A stretch of 64,000 nt of DNA, taken from positions 2,143,501 to 2,207,500 of the forward strand of contig NZ_CP156079.1 in the NCBI RefSeq assembly GCF_040892545.1. Reading direction: 5' to 3'. The notes under the pieces are model-generated. The model searched no databases. It was not told where the DNA came from and was given only the letters and a program-made list of their open reading frames with translations. Origin of the DNA: Paracidovorax avenae (GTDB taxonomy: Bacteria > Pseudomonadota > Gammaproteobacteria > Burkholderiales > Burkholderiaceae_C). Below, in pieces: positions 34,620 through 42,944 of the stretch (its first letter is position 1; every line of letters begins with the position of its first letter). Both the position numbers and the translations under genes were made by a program.

Positions 34620-36096
34620 ACCGACCCCTGCCATGCCTGCTTTTTCGCGTGCACCCATGGCGTTGCCCGGCCGCGCGGCCTGGCTGGTACTCGTCGCCGC
34701 CATCGTCAGTGCAGGCTGCGCCAGCGGCCCTGACTACCATCCTCCGGCCACGCCCGAAGCCGCGGCAGGCGCCTTCGTCAGCCAGCCGGCCGATGCGGAT
34801 GCTGCCGCACCGCTGCCACCGGACTGGTGGAAGCTGTACGACGATCCCGCGCTCGGCCCTCTGGTACGGGAAGCGCTGTCGGCGAATACCGATCTTCGCG
34901 TGGCGCTGGCCAACCTCGACCGTGCACGGGCCATCTACGCGGAGGCGCGCAGTGGCCTGCTCCCCTCGACCAGCCTGTCCGCCGGAGCGGGCTACGGCCG
35001 GGACCAGACCACGTGGACGGGAGCCGGCCGGGCGCCCGCGCAATGGAGCTACCGGGGCGGACTCGACATTGCGTATGAAGTCGACCTGTTCGGCCGGGTC
35101 GGCCGCGATATCGAGGCTGCGCGCGACGATGCCGGTGCCATCGCTGCCGCCCACGACGCCGCGAGGGTCGTCGTCGCCGCCGAGACGACGAGGGCCTATG
35201 TGGACGCCTGCAGCTACGGCGAATCCATCGACGTCGCGCGCTCGTCCGTTGAACTGGCCCGGCAGAGCCTGGACCTGGTCAGCCGGCAGGCACATGCCGG
35301 CTCGGCGTCGCGCCTGGACGTGGAGCGTGCCGGCGTCACGCTGGCCCGGGCCAGGGCCGCCTTGCCGCCGCTGCAGGGCCAGCGGGATGCCGCGTTGTTC
35401 GAGCTGGCCGCGCTGATGGGCCGCACACCCTCCCAGGTGCCCGAATCAGCGCGCACCTGCACCAGGGCGCCGGAGATCGCACAGGCGCTGCCGATCGGCG
35501 ACGGCACCGCGCTGCTGCGTCGCCGCCCGGACGTGCGCCGGGCCGAGCGCCAACTGGCAGCGGACACCGCACGTGTCGGTGTGGCCGTGGCCGACCTCTA
35601 TCCGCGCATCACGCTGGGTGCGTCGGGGAACTATCTGCGCAACGACTCGCTGAAAGGCAGTCGCGCCTGGTCGTTTTCCCTGGGGCCACTGATCTCCTGG
35701 AGCTTTCCCAACACGATGGCCGCACGCAGCCGTGTCACGCAGGCCAGGGCGCAAGCCGAAGCGTCGTTGGCCAGCTTCGATGGCGCGGTGCTGAATGCGC
35801 TGAAGGAGTCCGAGCAATCGCTGAGTGCCTACGGCGCTGCGATGCAGCAGCGCGGTGCGCTGATCGAGGCGCGCGACCGGTCCGAGAAAGCCTTCGAGCT
35901 GGCGAATCAGCGCTACCGTGCCGGGTCGATCAGCTATCTCGACGTGCTCGTGGCGCAAGCCAGCCTGATCGACGCGAAGTCCCAGGTGGCCGCAGCCGAC
36001 CAGCGCGTGGGTTCCACGCGGGTCAGCGTGTTCAAGGCGCTGGGGGGCGGATGGGATCCGGCAGCGCAGGAATATGGATATGAAACCATGCGATGA
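34606..36096 (+). CDS. NodT-family outer-membrane factor lipoprotein of RND pump
   Basis: TolC-type channel of 496 residues with a lipoprotein signal (LVLVAAIVSAGCASGPDYHP, lipidated Cys at about residue 37). It has the two OEP repeats: WWKLYDDPALGPLVREALSA and LLRRRPDVRRAERQLAADTA followed by RVGVAVADLYPRITLGASGN. ATG 34606 has GGAGG 6 bases upstream and overlaps the pump's end by 14 bases; GTG 34579 is an in-frame alternative. It completes the tripartite RND system. It shares the lipobox and motif order with the NodT protein at 16913-18382, but the two operons are otherwise unrelated. Confidence 0.93.
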   Translation: MSRCEPTPAMPAFSRAPMALPGRAAWLVLVAAIVSAGCASGPDYHPPATPEAAAGAFVSQPADADAAAPLPPDWWKLYDDPALGPLVREALSANTDLRVALANLDRARAIYAEARSGLLPSTSLSAGAGYGRDQTTWTGAGRAPAQWSYRGGLDIAYEVDLFGRVGRDIEAARDDAGAIAAAHDAARVVVAAETTRAYVDACSYGESIDVARSSVELARQSLDLVSRQAHAGSASRLDVERAGVTLARARAALPPLQGQRDAALFELAALMGRTPSQVPESARTCTRAPEIAQALPIGDGTALLRRRPDVRRAERQLAADTARVGVAVADLYPRITLGASGNYLRNDSLKGSRAWSFSLGPLISWSFPNTMAARSRVTQARAQAEASLASFDGAVLNALKESEQSLSAYGAAMQQRGALIEARDRSEKAFELANQRYRAGSISYLDVLVAQASLIDAKSQVAAADQRVGSTRVSVFKALGGGWDPAAQEYGYETMR

Positions 36097-36163
36097 ACCC
36101 TCCCGGGACGTGGATGTGATCGCATCATTCGGCAGCAGCGGTCTGCCGGCAGGCAGACAGAAG

Positions 36164-36697
36164 ATGAAGCACACTGCAGAACCCCCGACCGAGGCGGAAA
36201 CGCCGGTGTCGTTCCAGGAACGGCGCCTGGCGGCGCACAAGCTGCGGCCGACGATCGCGCGTGCCGGTGTCTTGAACGTGCTGGACAAAGCGGCGCCGGG
36301 TTGCCTCGATGCCAACCACATGTATCGCGTGCTCTGCAGGCAGTTCGACAACCTCACGCCGGGAGCGATCTACAAGGCGCTGAATGACCTGTGGAACGCC
36401 GGTTTGCTGCTTCGCACGGAAGGGGCGCGGGGGCGCGCGCTCTATGCCCTCAAGCCGGACGCGCTGAGCGCCCGCCACGTCACGCTACGGTGCCAGTGCG
36501 GCGCGCGGCTGGTTTTCATCGAGGACCTCATGCTGCGTGAACACCTGGAGTCTGTGGCCTGCGAGGAGGGCTTCGCTCTCGGCGAGGAGCCTGCCTTCAC
36601 CATCACCACGACATGCGCGAAATGCCGGCAGCTTCCCAGGGAAGCAAGGGAGGCGGTGCCCGGCCCGGTCACGGCGGGATTGCGTCGGAAAGCATGA
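36164..36697 (+). CDS. Fur-family metal regulator with atypical metal site
   Basis: Winged-helix regulator of about 177 residues. DNA-binding part: HKLRPTIARAGVLNVLDKAA, LDANHMYRVLCRQFDNLTPG and AIYKALNDLWNAGLLLRTEG (recognition helix with the family's Y.AL..L...GL). The C-terminal zinc clamp is intact as TTTCAKCRQ, but the first pair, normally CxxC, is C-Q-C in LRCQCGARLV, and the HHDH metal-site string is reduced to ARHVTLRC. ATG 36164 is chosen because the codons before it look non-coding; an in-frame ATG 36074 overlaps the preceding gene and is possible. It is downstream of an RND operon on the same strand and converges with an AraC gene. It could regulate the pump or the nearby receptor. 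Confidence 0.83.
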   Translation: MKHTAEPPTEAETPVSFQERRLAAHKLRPTIARAGVLNVLDKAAPGCLDANHMYRVLCRQFDNLTPGAIYKALNDLWNAGLLLRTEGARGRALYALKPDALSARHVTLRCQCGARLVFIEDLMLREHLESVACEEGFALGEEPAFTITTTCAKCRQLPREAREAVPGPVTAGLRRKA

Positions 36698-37520
36698 TGC
36701 CGGGCACGGAGGCCGGTTCCGCGCCGTTCCTGCGGTCCGAGAGATAACGTGCCGGAGGCTTGCCCACCGCCTTGCGGAACATGGTGACGAACCCGCTGGC
36801 GTTTTCGTACCCCAGCTCCCATGCCACCGTCTGCACGCTGTCGCCCCTGGTCAGGCGTTGAAGCGCCAGGATCACGTGCAGTTGCCGGCGCCAGCGCCCG
36901 AAGCCCATTCCAATTTCCTGCAGCAGCAGGCGGCTCATGCTCCGCTCGCTCATGCCGATGCGGATGGCCCATTCGGCCTTCGAGGTCTTGTCCGTGGGGT
37001 CGGCCAGCATCATCTCCGCGAGGCGGCGCAAGCGGGGATCGCGCGGCATGGGAAGGTGCAGGTCCTCCACCGGAGCTTCCACCAACTCGTCGAGCAACGC
37101 TGCGATCAGCCGATCCTCCCGGCCTCCCGGCGCGTACAGCTCAGGAAAGCCGGCCGCCTTCAAAAGCAGCTCGCGCAGCAATGGCGATACCGCAATCGTG
37201 CAGCAGGCCTTCGGAAGATCGGCCGCGGCGTCAGGTTCGACGAACAGGCAATGGCATTCCGTTTCACCCGACCCTCGCGCCGCGTGGGGCAGGTCTCCGG
37301 GAATCCATATGGCGCACTGCGGCGGCACGATCCAGACGCCGTCCTCGATTTCGCAATGGAGGATGCCGCGAACGGAGTAGATCAGCTGTGCCTTGCGGTG
37401 CCGATGCCTCGCGTTTTCCCAGTCCTTCGCCACCGACGTGGCGCTCAGGGCCACGACGGGGCGAGGGACGCTGTCGACATCCAGCGGCGCGGTCATGTCC
37501 GTGATGGCAAAGATCGACAT
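36669..37520 (-). CDS. AraC-family regulator with cupin sensor domain
   Basis: Regulator of 283 residues: an N-terminal cupin (HRHRKAQLIYSVRGILHCEI, WIVPPQCAIWIPGDLPHAAR), typical of the RhaR/YqhC-like group, and a C-terminal double HTH (AEWAIRIGMSERSMSRLLLQ, VAWELGYENASGFVTMFRKA VGKPPARY in adjacent pieces). The start is ATG 37520 after an AT-rich leader; the frame is open to 37895. Its end overlaps the Fur-family gene by 29 bp in convergent orientation. The next operon upstream on the same strand (nitroreductase, DJ-1, dehydrogenase) is a plausible target. Confidence 0.9.
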   Translation of the reverse strand: MSIFAITDMTAPLDVDSVPRPVVALSATSVAKDWENARHRHRKAQLIYSVRGILHCEIEDGVWIVPPQCAIWIPGDLPHAARGSGETECHCLFVEPDAAADLPKACCTIAVSPLLRELLLKAAGFPELYAPGGREDRLIAALLDELVEAPVEDLHLPMPRDPRLRRLAEMMLADPTDKTSKAEWAIRIGMSERSMSRLLLQEIGMGFGRWRRQLHVILALQRLTRGDSVQTVAWELGYENASGFVTMFRKAVGKPPARYLSDRRNGAEPASVPGIMLSDAIPP

Positions 37521-37651
37521 GGCGCGTGGTGGGGAGCGGGTTGCAGTGGGAGTGTTGGCTTGCCTGAAAAATATTATGGGAAAACTTTGCAATCGAGTCC
37601 AGCCATTGCGTGGTGACCGGATGGGTGACCGGCCGAAAGCCGGTGCGGGAT

Positions 37652-38305
37652 TCAAATATCCGTGAACACCACATCGGCCCCGAGCCGGGATTTCGGCAGC
37701 GACCTGTTGAAGTCGCCGTCGCCGCTGTAGCCGAGCGCGACCAGCACGATGCTGGTGAAGCCCTTCGCGCGCAGTCCGAGTTCCTCGTCGAGCACCTTCG
37801 CGTCGAAGCCTTCCATGGGGCAGGCATCCACATCGCATGTCGCAGCGCCGAGCAGCAGGGTCCCCAGTGCGAGATAGACCTGCTTTTCCATCCAATGCTG
37901 GGCATCCTTGAGCTCATAGCGGTGCGTATCGACGTATCCCTGGCGCGAGTTCCGCTGCGCGTTTCGCGCATCCGCGCTGACGAAGCGGCCGTCGCCGTCC
38001 TCCTGCGATAGCAGGGCGGCGAGGTGGCTGTCGTCGATGGACGTCCGCGCGCACAGGACGAACACATGCGAGGCCTTGAGGATCTTCGGCTCGTTGTAGG
38101 CGAACCGGCCTTGCGCCGCCCTGGCGATGCGGGCCCTGGCTGCGTCGCTGGACGCAACCACGAAGTGCCAGGGCTGGGAGTTGACCGAGGAGGGGCTGAA
38201 GCGGATCAGCTCGCGCAGTTCGGCGATGACCTCGTCAGGCACCTTGCGCGCGGGGTCGAATGCCTTCGTCGAGTAGCGTTTCCTGGCGTGGTTTGCAATG
38301 TTCAT
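37652..38305 (-). CDS. nfsB: Oxygen-insensitive NAD(P)H nitroreductase, NfsB type
   Basis: FMN-dependent nitroreductase of 217 residues, the full NfsB length. Family signature features: RYSTKAFDPARKVPDE at residues 10-25, LRFSPSSVNSQPWHFVVASS (FMN contact), the QVYLALGTLLLGAATCDVDA region and CPMEGFDAKVLDEELGLRAK, all typical of NfsB/NfnB. ATG 38305. It reduces nitroaromatics and quinones with NAD(P)H in the cytoplasm. It is last in an operon with a DJ-1-like protein and an alcohol dehydrogenase, a set often under electrophile- or quinone-responsive control. Confidence 0.9.
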   Translation of the reverse strand: MNIANHARKRYSTKAFDPARKVPDEVIAELRELIRFSPSSVNSQPWHFVVASSDAARARIARAAQGRFAYNEPKILKASHVFVLCARTSIDDSHLAALLSQEDGDGRFVSADARNAQRNSRQGYVDTHRYELKDAQHWMEKQVYLALGTLLLGAATCDVDACPMEGFDAKVLDEELGLRAKGFTSIVLVALGYSGDGDFNRSLPKSRLGADVVFTDI

Positions 38306-38356
38306 GGTGGTTTCCTTCAGTGCGTATCAAGGTACTGCCGTGCGCGATCGGGGGCA

Positions 38357-39160
38357 TCAACTGCGGCCGGGCATCGGCGCGCCCACGGCTTCGCGGATGG
38401 CGGCGGGTGCCGTCGACCAGGAGCCCGCATGGAAGGGAGGCTTCGGGTCGTACTGGATCTTCAGCTGGGCCTTCATTGCTTCCGCCTCCCCGAGCAGATG
38501 GCCGATGAGCGCGAGCGTCATGTCCAGGCCTGCCGAGACGCCTGCGGAAGTCCAGTACTTGTCGTTGACCACCCAGCGCTCGTCGACATAGGTGGCGCCC
38601 TGGTCGCCCAGCATGTTCTGCAGCGCCCAGTGCGTGGTGGCCGGACGGCCGCGGAGGAGTCCGGCGCGCGCCAGGATGAGTGCGCCGGTGCAGACGCTCG
38701 CGGTGATCCGGGACGTGGCATCGATGCGCCGGACCCAGCCCATGACCTCGGCATCGTTGGAGACGTCGCGCACTCCCATGCCGCCGCCCGGGACGAGCAG
38801 GACGTCGGCCCTGTCGATGTCCCGGATCAGCGCATTCGCCTGGTAGACCACCATGCCGCTGTCGCTGCGGTAGAAATCCCGCGTCTTCGCCGCCAGCACC
38901 AGGTCGATGCCGGGCACCCGATGGAATAGCTCGTAGGGGCCGACCCAGTCGAGCATCGTGGTGCCCGGGTACAGAAGGATGACCACTTTCACCGGTGCCA
39001 TCGTCTTCGCCGGCGCGGCGCCGCCCGGGACGGGCGTGGGGGACGCGTTCGTCCCGGCCGGCGCGGATGCCGCGGCGATCGCCAGGGGAGCGGCGAGCAA
39101 CGCTCCAAGCCCGAACAGCCCGCGCCGGCGGACGTGATTTCGCATTGCATCGTGTTCCAT
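38357..39160 (-). CDS. DJ-1/PfpI-family protein with Tat signal
   Basis: Protein of 267 residues. It has a twin-arginine export signal (RRRGLFGLGALLAAPLAIAA, residues 11-30) followed by a DJ-1/PfpI domain: VVILLYPGTTMLDWVGPYEL, VLLVPGGGMGVR and the nucleophile elbow ITASVCTGALILARAGLL with Cys157. This is the class found as 'DJ-1/PfpI family protein' or isonitrile hydratase-like. Export by Tat is unusual for the family, so it may act in the periplasm. ATG 39160 has GGAG 6 bases upstream; ATG 39145 is an alternative. It lies 17 bp after the dehydrogenase and 51 bp before nfsB. Confidence 0.88.
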   Translation of the reverse strand: MEHDAMRNHVRRRGLFGLGALLAAPLAIAAASAPAGTNASPTPVPGGAAPAKTMAPVKVVILLYPGTTMLDWVGPYELFHRVPGIDLVLAAKTRDFYRSDSGMVVYQANALIRDIDRADVLLVPGGGMGVRDVSNDAEVMGWVRRIDATSRITASVCTGALILARAGLLRGRPATTHWALQNMLGDQGATYVDERWVVNDKYWTSAGVSAGLDMTLALIGHLLGEAEAMKAQLKIQYDPKPPFHAGSWSTAPAAIREAVGAPMPGRS

Positions 39161-39177
39161 GGCTTCTCCGGGCCGGC

Positions 39178-40191
39178 TCAGAATCCTTCGAGCACGATCT
39201 TGCCGCGCGCCCGGTTCGTCTCGAGCCATTCGTGCGCGCGCCGCAGGTTGGCCGCATTCACCGTGCCGAAATTTCCCGCGAGCGTGGTGCGCAGCACACC
39301 GGCATCGATCAGCGACGCCACGCGGGTCAGCAGTTCATGCTGGCGGACCTGGTCCGGCGTCGAGAACATCGAGCGCGTGAACATGAACTCCCAATGCAGC
39401 GACACGCTCTTGGTTTTGAGCTTGCGGAAGTCCAGGAGGCCGGGATCGTCGATGAGTGCGACATGGCCCTGCGGGTTGATCGACGCGACGATTTCATCGA
39501 AATGGTGGTCCGTCTGGTTCAGGCTCGCGATGTAGTCGACACCGGCGAAGCCGATGCGCCGGAGTTCTTCGGACAGCGGCCGGGTGTGGTCGATCACGTG
39601 GTGCGCGCCCAGGTCGCCGACCCATCGGGCGGTTTCGGGACGCGAGGCGGTGCCGATGACGGTGAGGCCCGTGAGCTGCCGCGCGAGTTGCACGAGGATC
39701 GAGCCCACGCCGCCGGCAGCGCCGACCACGAGCAGCGTGGCGCCCTGGGCTGTTTCGCCTTCCTGGATGCCGAGGCGATCGAACAGCAGCTCCCAGGCGG
39801 TGATGGTCGTCAGGGGCAGGGCGGCCGCCGCCGCGAAATCCAGGGTCTGCGGCATCCGCCCCGCAATGCGCTCATCGACGAGGTGCAGCTCGCTGTTGGT
39901 GCCGGGTCGCTTCAACGACCCGGCGTACCACACCCTGTGGCCGGGCTGGAAGAGCGTGACGCTCCTGCCTGCTGCGCGCACCACGCCCGCCGCGTCCCAG
40001 CCGATCACCTTGGGCTGGCCGGCTTCGGGCGCGACACCCGCCCGGATCTTCACATCGACCGGGTTGACCGATACCGCGCGCACTTCGACCAGCAGGTCGT
40101 GCTCGCCAGGGACAGGGTCGGGCAGTGTCAGATCGACCAGCGCGTCGGCATCGCTGATCGGCAAATTGCGGTAGTAGCCAATGGCTTTCAT
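39178..40191 (-). CDS. Zinc-type alcohol dehydrogenase-like / quinone oxidoreductase (MDR family)
   Basis: MDR-family reductase of 337 residues, motif-for-motif like the protein at 24549-25622: VRAVSVNPVDVKIRAG, LPLTTITAWELLFDRLGIQ, VVGAAGGVGSILVQLARQLT (NADPH site) and SLHWEFMFTRSMFSTPDQV. No catalytic zinc ligands are apparent. ATG 40191. It is the first gene of a three-gene operon with the Tat-exported DJ-1 protein and NfsB. The set suggests detoxification of carbonyl, quinone or nitroaromatic compounds. Three copies of this enzyme type occur in the window (one as a remnant at 45996-46046). Confidence 0.9.
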   Translation of the reverse strand: MKAIGYYRNLPISDADALVDLTLPDPVPGEHDLLVEVRAVSVNPVDVKIRAGVAPEAGQPKVIGWDAAGVVRAAGRSVTLFQPGHRVWYAGSLKRPGTNSELHLVDERIAGRMPQTLDFAAAAALPLTTITAWELLFDRLGIQEGETAQGATLLVVGAAGGVGSILVQLARQLTGLTVIGTASRPETARWVGDLGAHHVIDHTRPLSEELRRIGFAGVDYIASLNQTDHHFDEIVASINPQGHVALIDDPGLLDFRKLKTKSVSLHWEFMFTRSMFSTPDQVRQHELLTRVASLIDAGVLRTTLAGNFGTVNAANLRRAHEWLETNRARGKIVLEGF

Positions 40192-40369
40192 GGTTGCACT
40201 CCGGGCTCAGGACAGGATCGGATCGGCGCGCGGCCGCGGCGGTAAGTTGCGCTGCGGACCGGGCCCGACGGGTGCAATGATCGGTCCGCACGGCATCCTG
40301 TAAAAGACGCTGCGGGCAAATTCAGTTTCAAATTCTTGTTGAAAATCGGCCCTGGCTGCAGCCTCCGCC

Positions 40370-41269
40370 TCATGCGAGGTAGCCGCCGATCCGTTGCACG
40401 AGGAAATCGCGCAGCGCATTGACCGTCGGCGAGAGCATGGCCCTGTGGGCGCAGACCAGGTGAAGCGGCGCGCGCTCCCCTTCGAATTCCGGCAGGGCCG
40501 CCTCGAGGCGGCCTGCGCGCAGGTCGTCCAGTACATCCAGCCGGGACTTGTAGGCGACGCCGAGCCCTGCAACCGCCCAGCGCCGCACCAGCTCGCCGTC
40601 GTCGCTGCTGCGGTCGCCCTGCACGGCCACCACTTCCGGCCCGCCGCCGCCGAAGAAGGTCCAGCGGTCGTGCAGCGCATCGCTCAGCGCAAAGCGCAGG
40701 CAGTTGTGCCGGGCCAGGTCGGCCGGTGCCGCGGGACGGCCATGGCGCAGGAAATAGCCGGGTGCAGCGCACAGGACCCGCCGGTTGTCGGGCGCGAGCG
40801 GCAGCGCGACCAGCGAGGAATCCTCGGACACGCTGTAGCGGATCGCCACGCTGACGGGGGCGCGGATCATGTCGGTGATCTGGTCGCCGATGCGGATCTG
40901 CAGCGAGACGCTCGGGTACCGGGCCTGGAATTCGTCCAGCCATTGCAGCAGCACGTTGCGGCCCAGATCGGAAGGCACCGACAGCGAGACCGCGCCGCCG
41001 ATCATCCTGCGGCCCTGCGCCACCGCGTTGCGTCCCGCCTCGACCTGCTCCAGCACATTCCGTGCGTACTGCAGGTAGCGTTCGCCGTCCGGCGTCAGCC
41101 GCAGGCTGCGTGTCGAGCGCGCGAGCAGGCGGGTGCCCAGTTCCGTCTCCAGCCGCTTCAGCCCCACGCTGGCGACCGCCGGCGTGAGATCCAGCTGGCG
41201 GGCCGCCGCCGACAGGCTGCCGTGGTCCGCCGCGGACACGAATATCCGCACATCTTCCAGTCTGATCAT
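40370..41269 (-). CDS. LysR-family regulator
   Basis: LysR regulator of 299 residues. HTH at residues 4-60 (FVSAADHGSLSAAARQLDLT, PAVASVGLKRLETELGTRLL, ARSTRSLRLTPDG), then the substrate-binding domain (GGAVSLSVPSDLGRNVLLQW). It is like the CrgA/AaeR group. It is divergent from the royal-jelly-protein-like gene, with a symmetric element between them, and sits 178 bp upstream of the dehydrogenase operon on the same strand. It could control either or both. Confidence 0.92.
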   Translation of the reverse strand: MIRLEDVRIFVSAADHGSLSAAARQLDLTPAVASVGLKRLETELGTRLLARSTRSLRLTPDGERYLQYARNVLEQVEAGRNAVAQGRRMIGGAVSLSVPSDLGRNVLLQWLDEFQARYPSVSLQIRIGDQITDMIRAPVSVAIRYSVSEDSSLVALPLAPDNRRVLCAAPGYFLRHGRPAAPADLARHNCLRFALSDALHDRWTFFGGGGPEVVAVQGDRSSDDGELVRRWAVAGLGVAYKSRLDVLDDLRAGRLEAALPEFEGERAPLHLVCAHRAMLSPTVNALRDFLVQRIGGYLA

Positions 41270-41292
41270 CCAGGCCTTTCCAGCAGGTTGTG

Positions 41293-41315
41293 GCGACGAT
41301 TTTCAAAATTATCGC
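41293..41315. promoter_or_regulatory. Imperfect 23-bp palindrome, candidate LysR operator
   Basis: The core ATTTTCAAAAT (41299-41309) is symmetric about the central C, and outer arms GCGA/TCGC (41293-41296, 41312-41315) match as well; two base pairs between them do not. It lies 24 bp upstream of the LysR start (41269) and about 95 bp upstream of the divergent gene (41410). Its AT content contrasts with the surroundings. Confidence 0.6.
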
Positions 41316-41409
41316 AAGACTGCTTGCCCCGGCCGGCGCTGTTTCCGGGCGGGCGGCCTCACCACAATCCGGCCGGAGTTCCATTCGCAACTTCCTGCTG
41401 GAGAAAACC

Positions 41410-42543
41410 GTGCCGTTGCCCTTCGCCAAACACCGATCCGTCCTTCTCGTCGCCGCAGTCCTCGCAGGCGCCGCTCCCATCGCCCATCCCGTCGCCGCAT
41501 CGGCGGCGACGGCACATCCTGCGCAGCCCGTCGCCGTGCGCGAGAGCCGGCAAATGCCGTGGAATGCCGTGGCGATCGACGGGCGAGGGCGCTTCATCGT
41601 CAGCTCGCCACGCTGGACGGGCAACACCGGCCCCGCGGTGGCCATCGCGCAGGAGGACGGCTCGCTCGCACCCTACCCGGATGCCGGCTGGAACCGCTGG
41701 AAGCCGGGCAGCGCGGCGGCGCGCGCGTTCGTCAGCGTCAACGCGATCCACAAGGACGCGCGCGGCGACCTCTGGATCGTCGATACCGGCACGCCGGAGT
41801 TCGGTGGCACGCCGGTGGCCGGGGGCGCGAAGGTCGTCCATGTCGATCCCCGCAACGACACCGTCGTCCGCGTCTATACGTTCCCGAAAGACGTGATCCG
41901 CGAACACTCGTACGTCGATGACATCCGCATCAACGGCAGGCACGCGTACCTGACCGATGCCGGCGAAGGCGCGGTGATCGTGCTGGATCTGGACAGCGGC
42001 AGCGCGCGGCGCCGCTTCGATGGCGCACCGTTCGTGCGCGCCCGTGCCGGCGACAAGATCATCGTGAACGGCAAGGTGCTCGCCGGCAACGACGGCAAGC
42101 CGCTGCAGGTGAATGCCGATCCGCTGGAGCTGAGCCCGGACGGCCGCACCCTGTACTTCGGCCCGCTGGCCGGTCCGCTGTCGCAGGTGGAGACACGCCA
42201 TCTGGACGACGACACCCTCAGCGACGAGGCACTCGCGCGGCATGTGAGCCCGTGGTTCGACAACCCGCCGATCGGCGGCACGGCGATGGGCGCCGATGGC
42301 AGCCTGTACTACACGCCGCTGGCCGACAACTCGCTGATGCGGCGTGCGCCGGACGGCACGGTGTCGCTCATCGCCCGCGACGGCAACCTGCGCTGGGTCG
42401 ATGCGCCATTCCTGGATGGCCAGGGCCACATCTACCTGCCGGTCCCGCAGATCGATGGCGCGCCGGCATTCAACCAGGGAACATCGACCATCCGCTTCCC
42501 CGTGAAGCTCTACCGGGTCGATCTGCCGGCAGGCCAGCGCTAG
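41410..42543 (+). CDS. Secreted major-royal-jelly-protein/yellow-family beta-propeller
   Basis: Exported protein of 377 residues with a signal peptide (AVLAGAAPIAHPVAASA) and a beta-propeller of the MRJP/Yellow type: AVAIDGRGRFIVSSPRWTG, ARGDLWIVDTG, YVDDIRINGRHAYLTDAGEG, NADPLELSPDGRTLYFGPLA, GGTAMGADGSLYYTPLADNS. Bacterial members are often annotated 'L-dopachrome tautomerase-related'; their reaction is not established. The start is GTG 41410 with GGAGAAAA upstream, chosen because the signal peptide follows it; the frame is open to 41290. It is likely periplasmic and controlled by the divergent LysR. Confidence 0.87.
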   Translation: MPLPFAKHRSVLLVAAVLAGAAPIAHPVAASAATAHPAQPVAVRESRQMPWNAVAIDGRGRFIVSSPRWTGNTGPAVAIAQEDGSLAPYPDAGWNRWKPGSAAARAFVSVNAIHKDARGDLWIVDTGTPEFGGTPVAGGAKVVHVDPRNDTVVRVYTFPKDVIREHSYVDDIRINGRHAYLTDAGEGAVIVLDLDSGSARRRFDGAPFVRARAGDKIIVNGKVLAGNDGKPLQVNADPLELSPDGRTLYFGPLAGPLSQVETRHLDDDTLSDEALARHVSPWFDNPPIGGTAMGADGSLYYTPLADNSLMRRAPDGTVSLIARDGNLRWVDAPFLDGQGHIYLPVPQIDGAPAFNQGTSTIRFPVKLYRVDLPAGQR

Positions 42544-42629
42544 CCGGGCCTTGCGCACCGCGGTCCTTCCTCCGTCAGCCGGGCGCCGCCGCGTGAACCG
42601 GCGGCCCCCATTTCGAGCGTCCAGTATCC

Positions 42630-42933
42630 ATGGCCCACCATCCCTTGCAAGTCCGTCTCCTGACGATCGATCTCTCCTTTCATCGCGCGGCGTCCGGCGT
42701 GGTCCGTTCCATCCTGGCCCGCCATGGCGTGGAAGTGACGGAAACGGTCGCGCCCCACGAGCCTGATGGACCATCTGCCCGCCGAGGCGGCAGCCGCATT
42801 GCGCAGCACGTACCTGGGCAACGAAGAAGTATCCCGGCTGGATTACCTCGTTGCGCGGGACGGAGCGGAGCCTTTGGATGCCGCTCGTACCTGGCGTCCG
42901 GTGCGGGCCAATGAAAAGGAGAGTGCGCGGTAG
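42630..42933 (+). pseudogene. Remnant of glycine-betaine/proline-type ABC substrate-binding protein
   Basis: The first codons (ATG 42630) read VRLLTIDLSFHRAASGVVRS and VEVTETVAPHE, like the start of an OpuAC substrate-binding domain. The matching C-terminal end, ALRSTYLGNEEVSRLDYLVA followed by RDGAEPLDAARTWRPVRANE, is read in another frame and ends at 42933. The middle, normally about 200 residues, is missing, with the junction at about 42764-42770. No signal peptide. An internal deletion has left both ends. The first frame stays open to 42914 by chance. Confidence 0.72.
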
Positions 42934-42944
42934 CGTTCTGGGTG

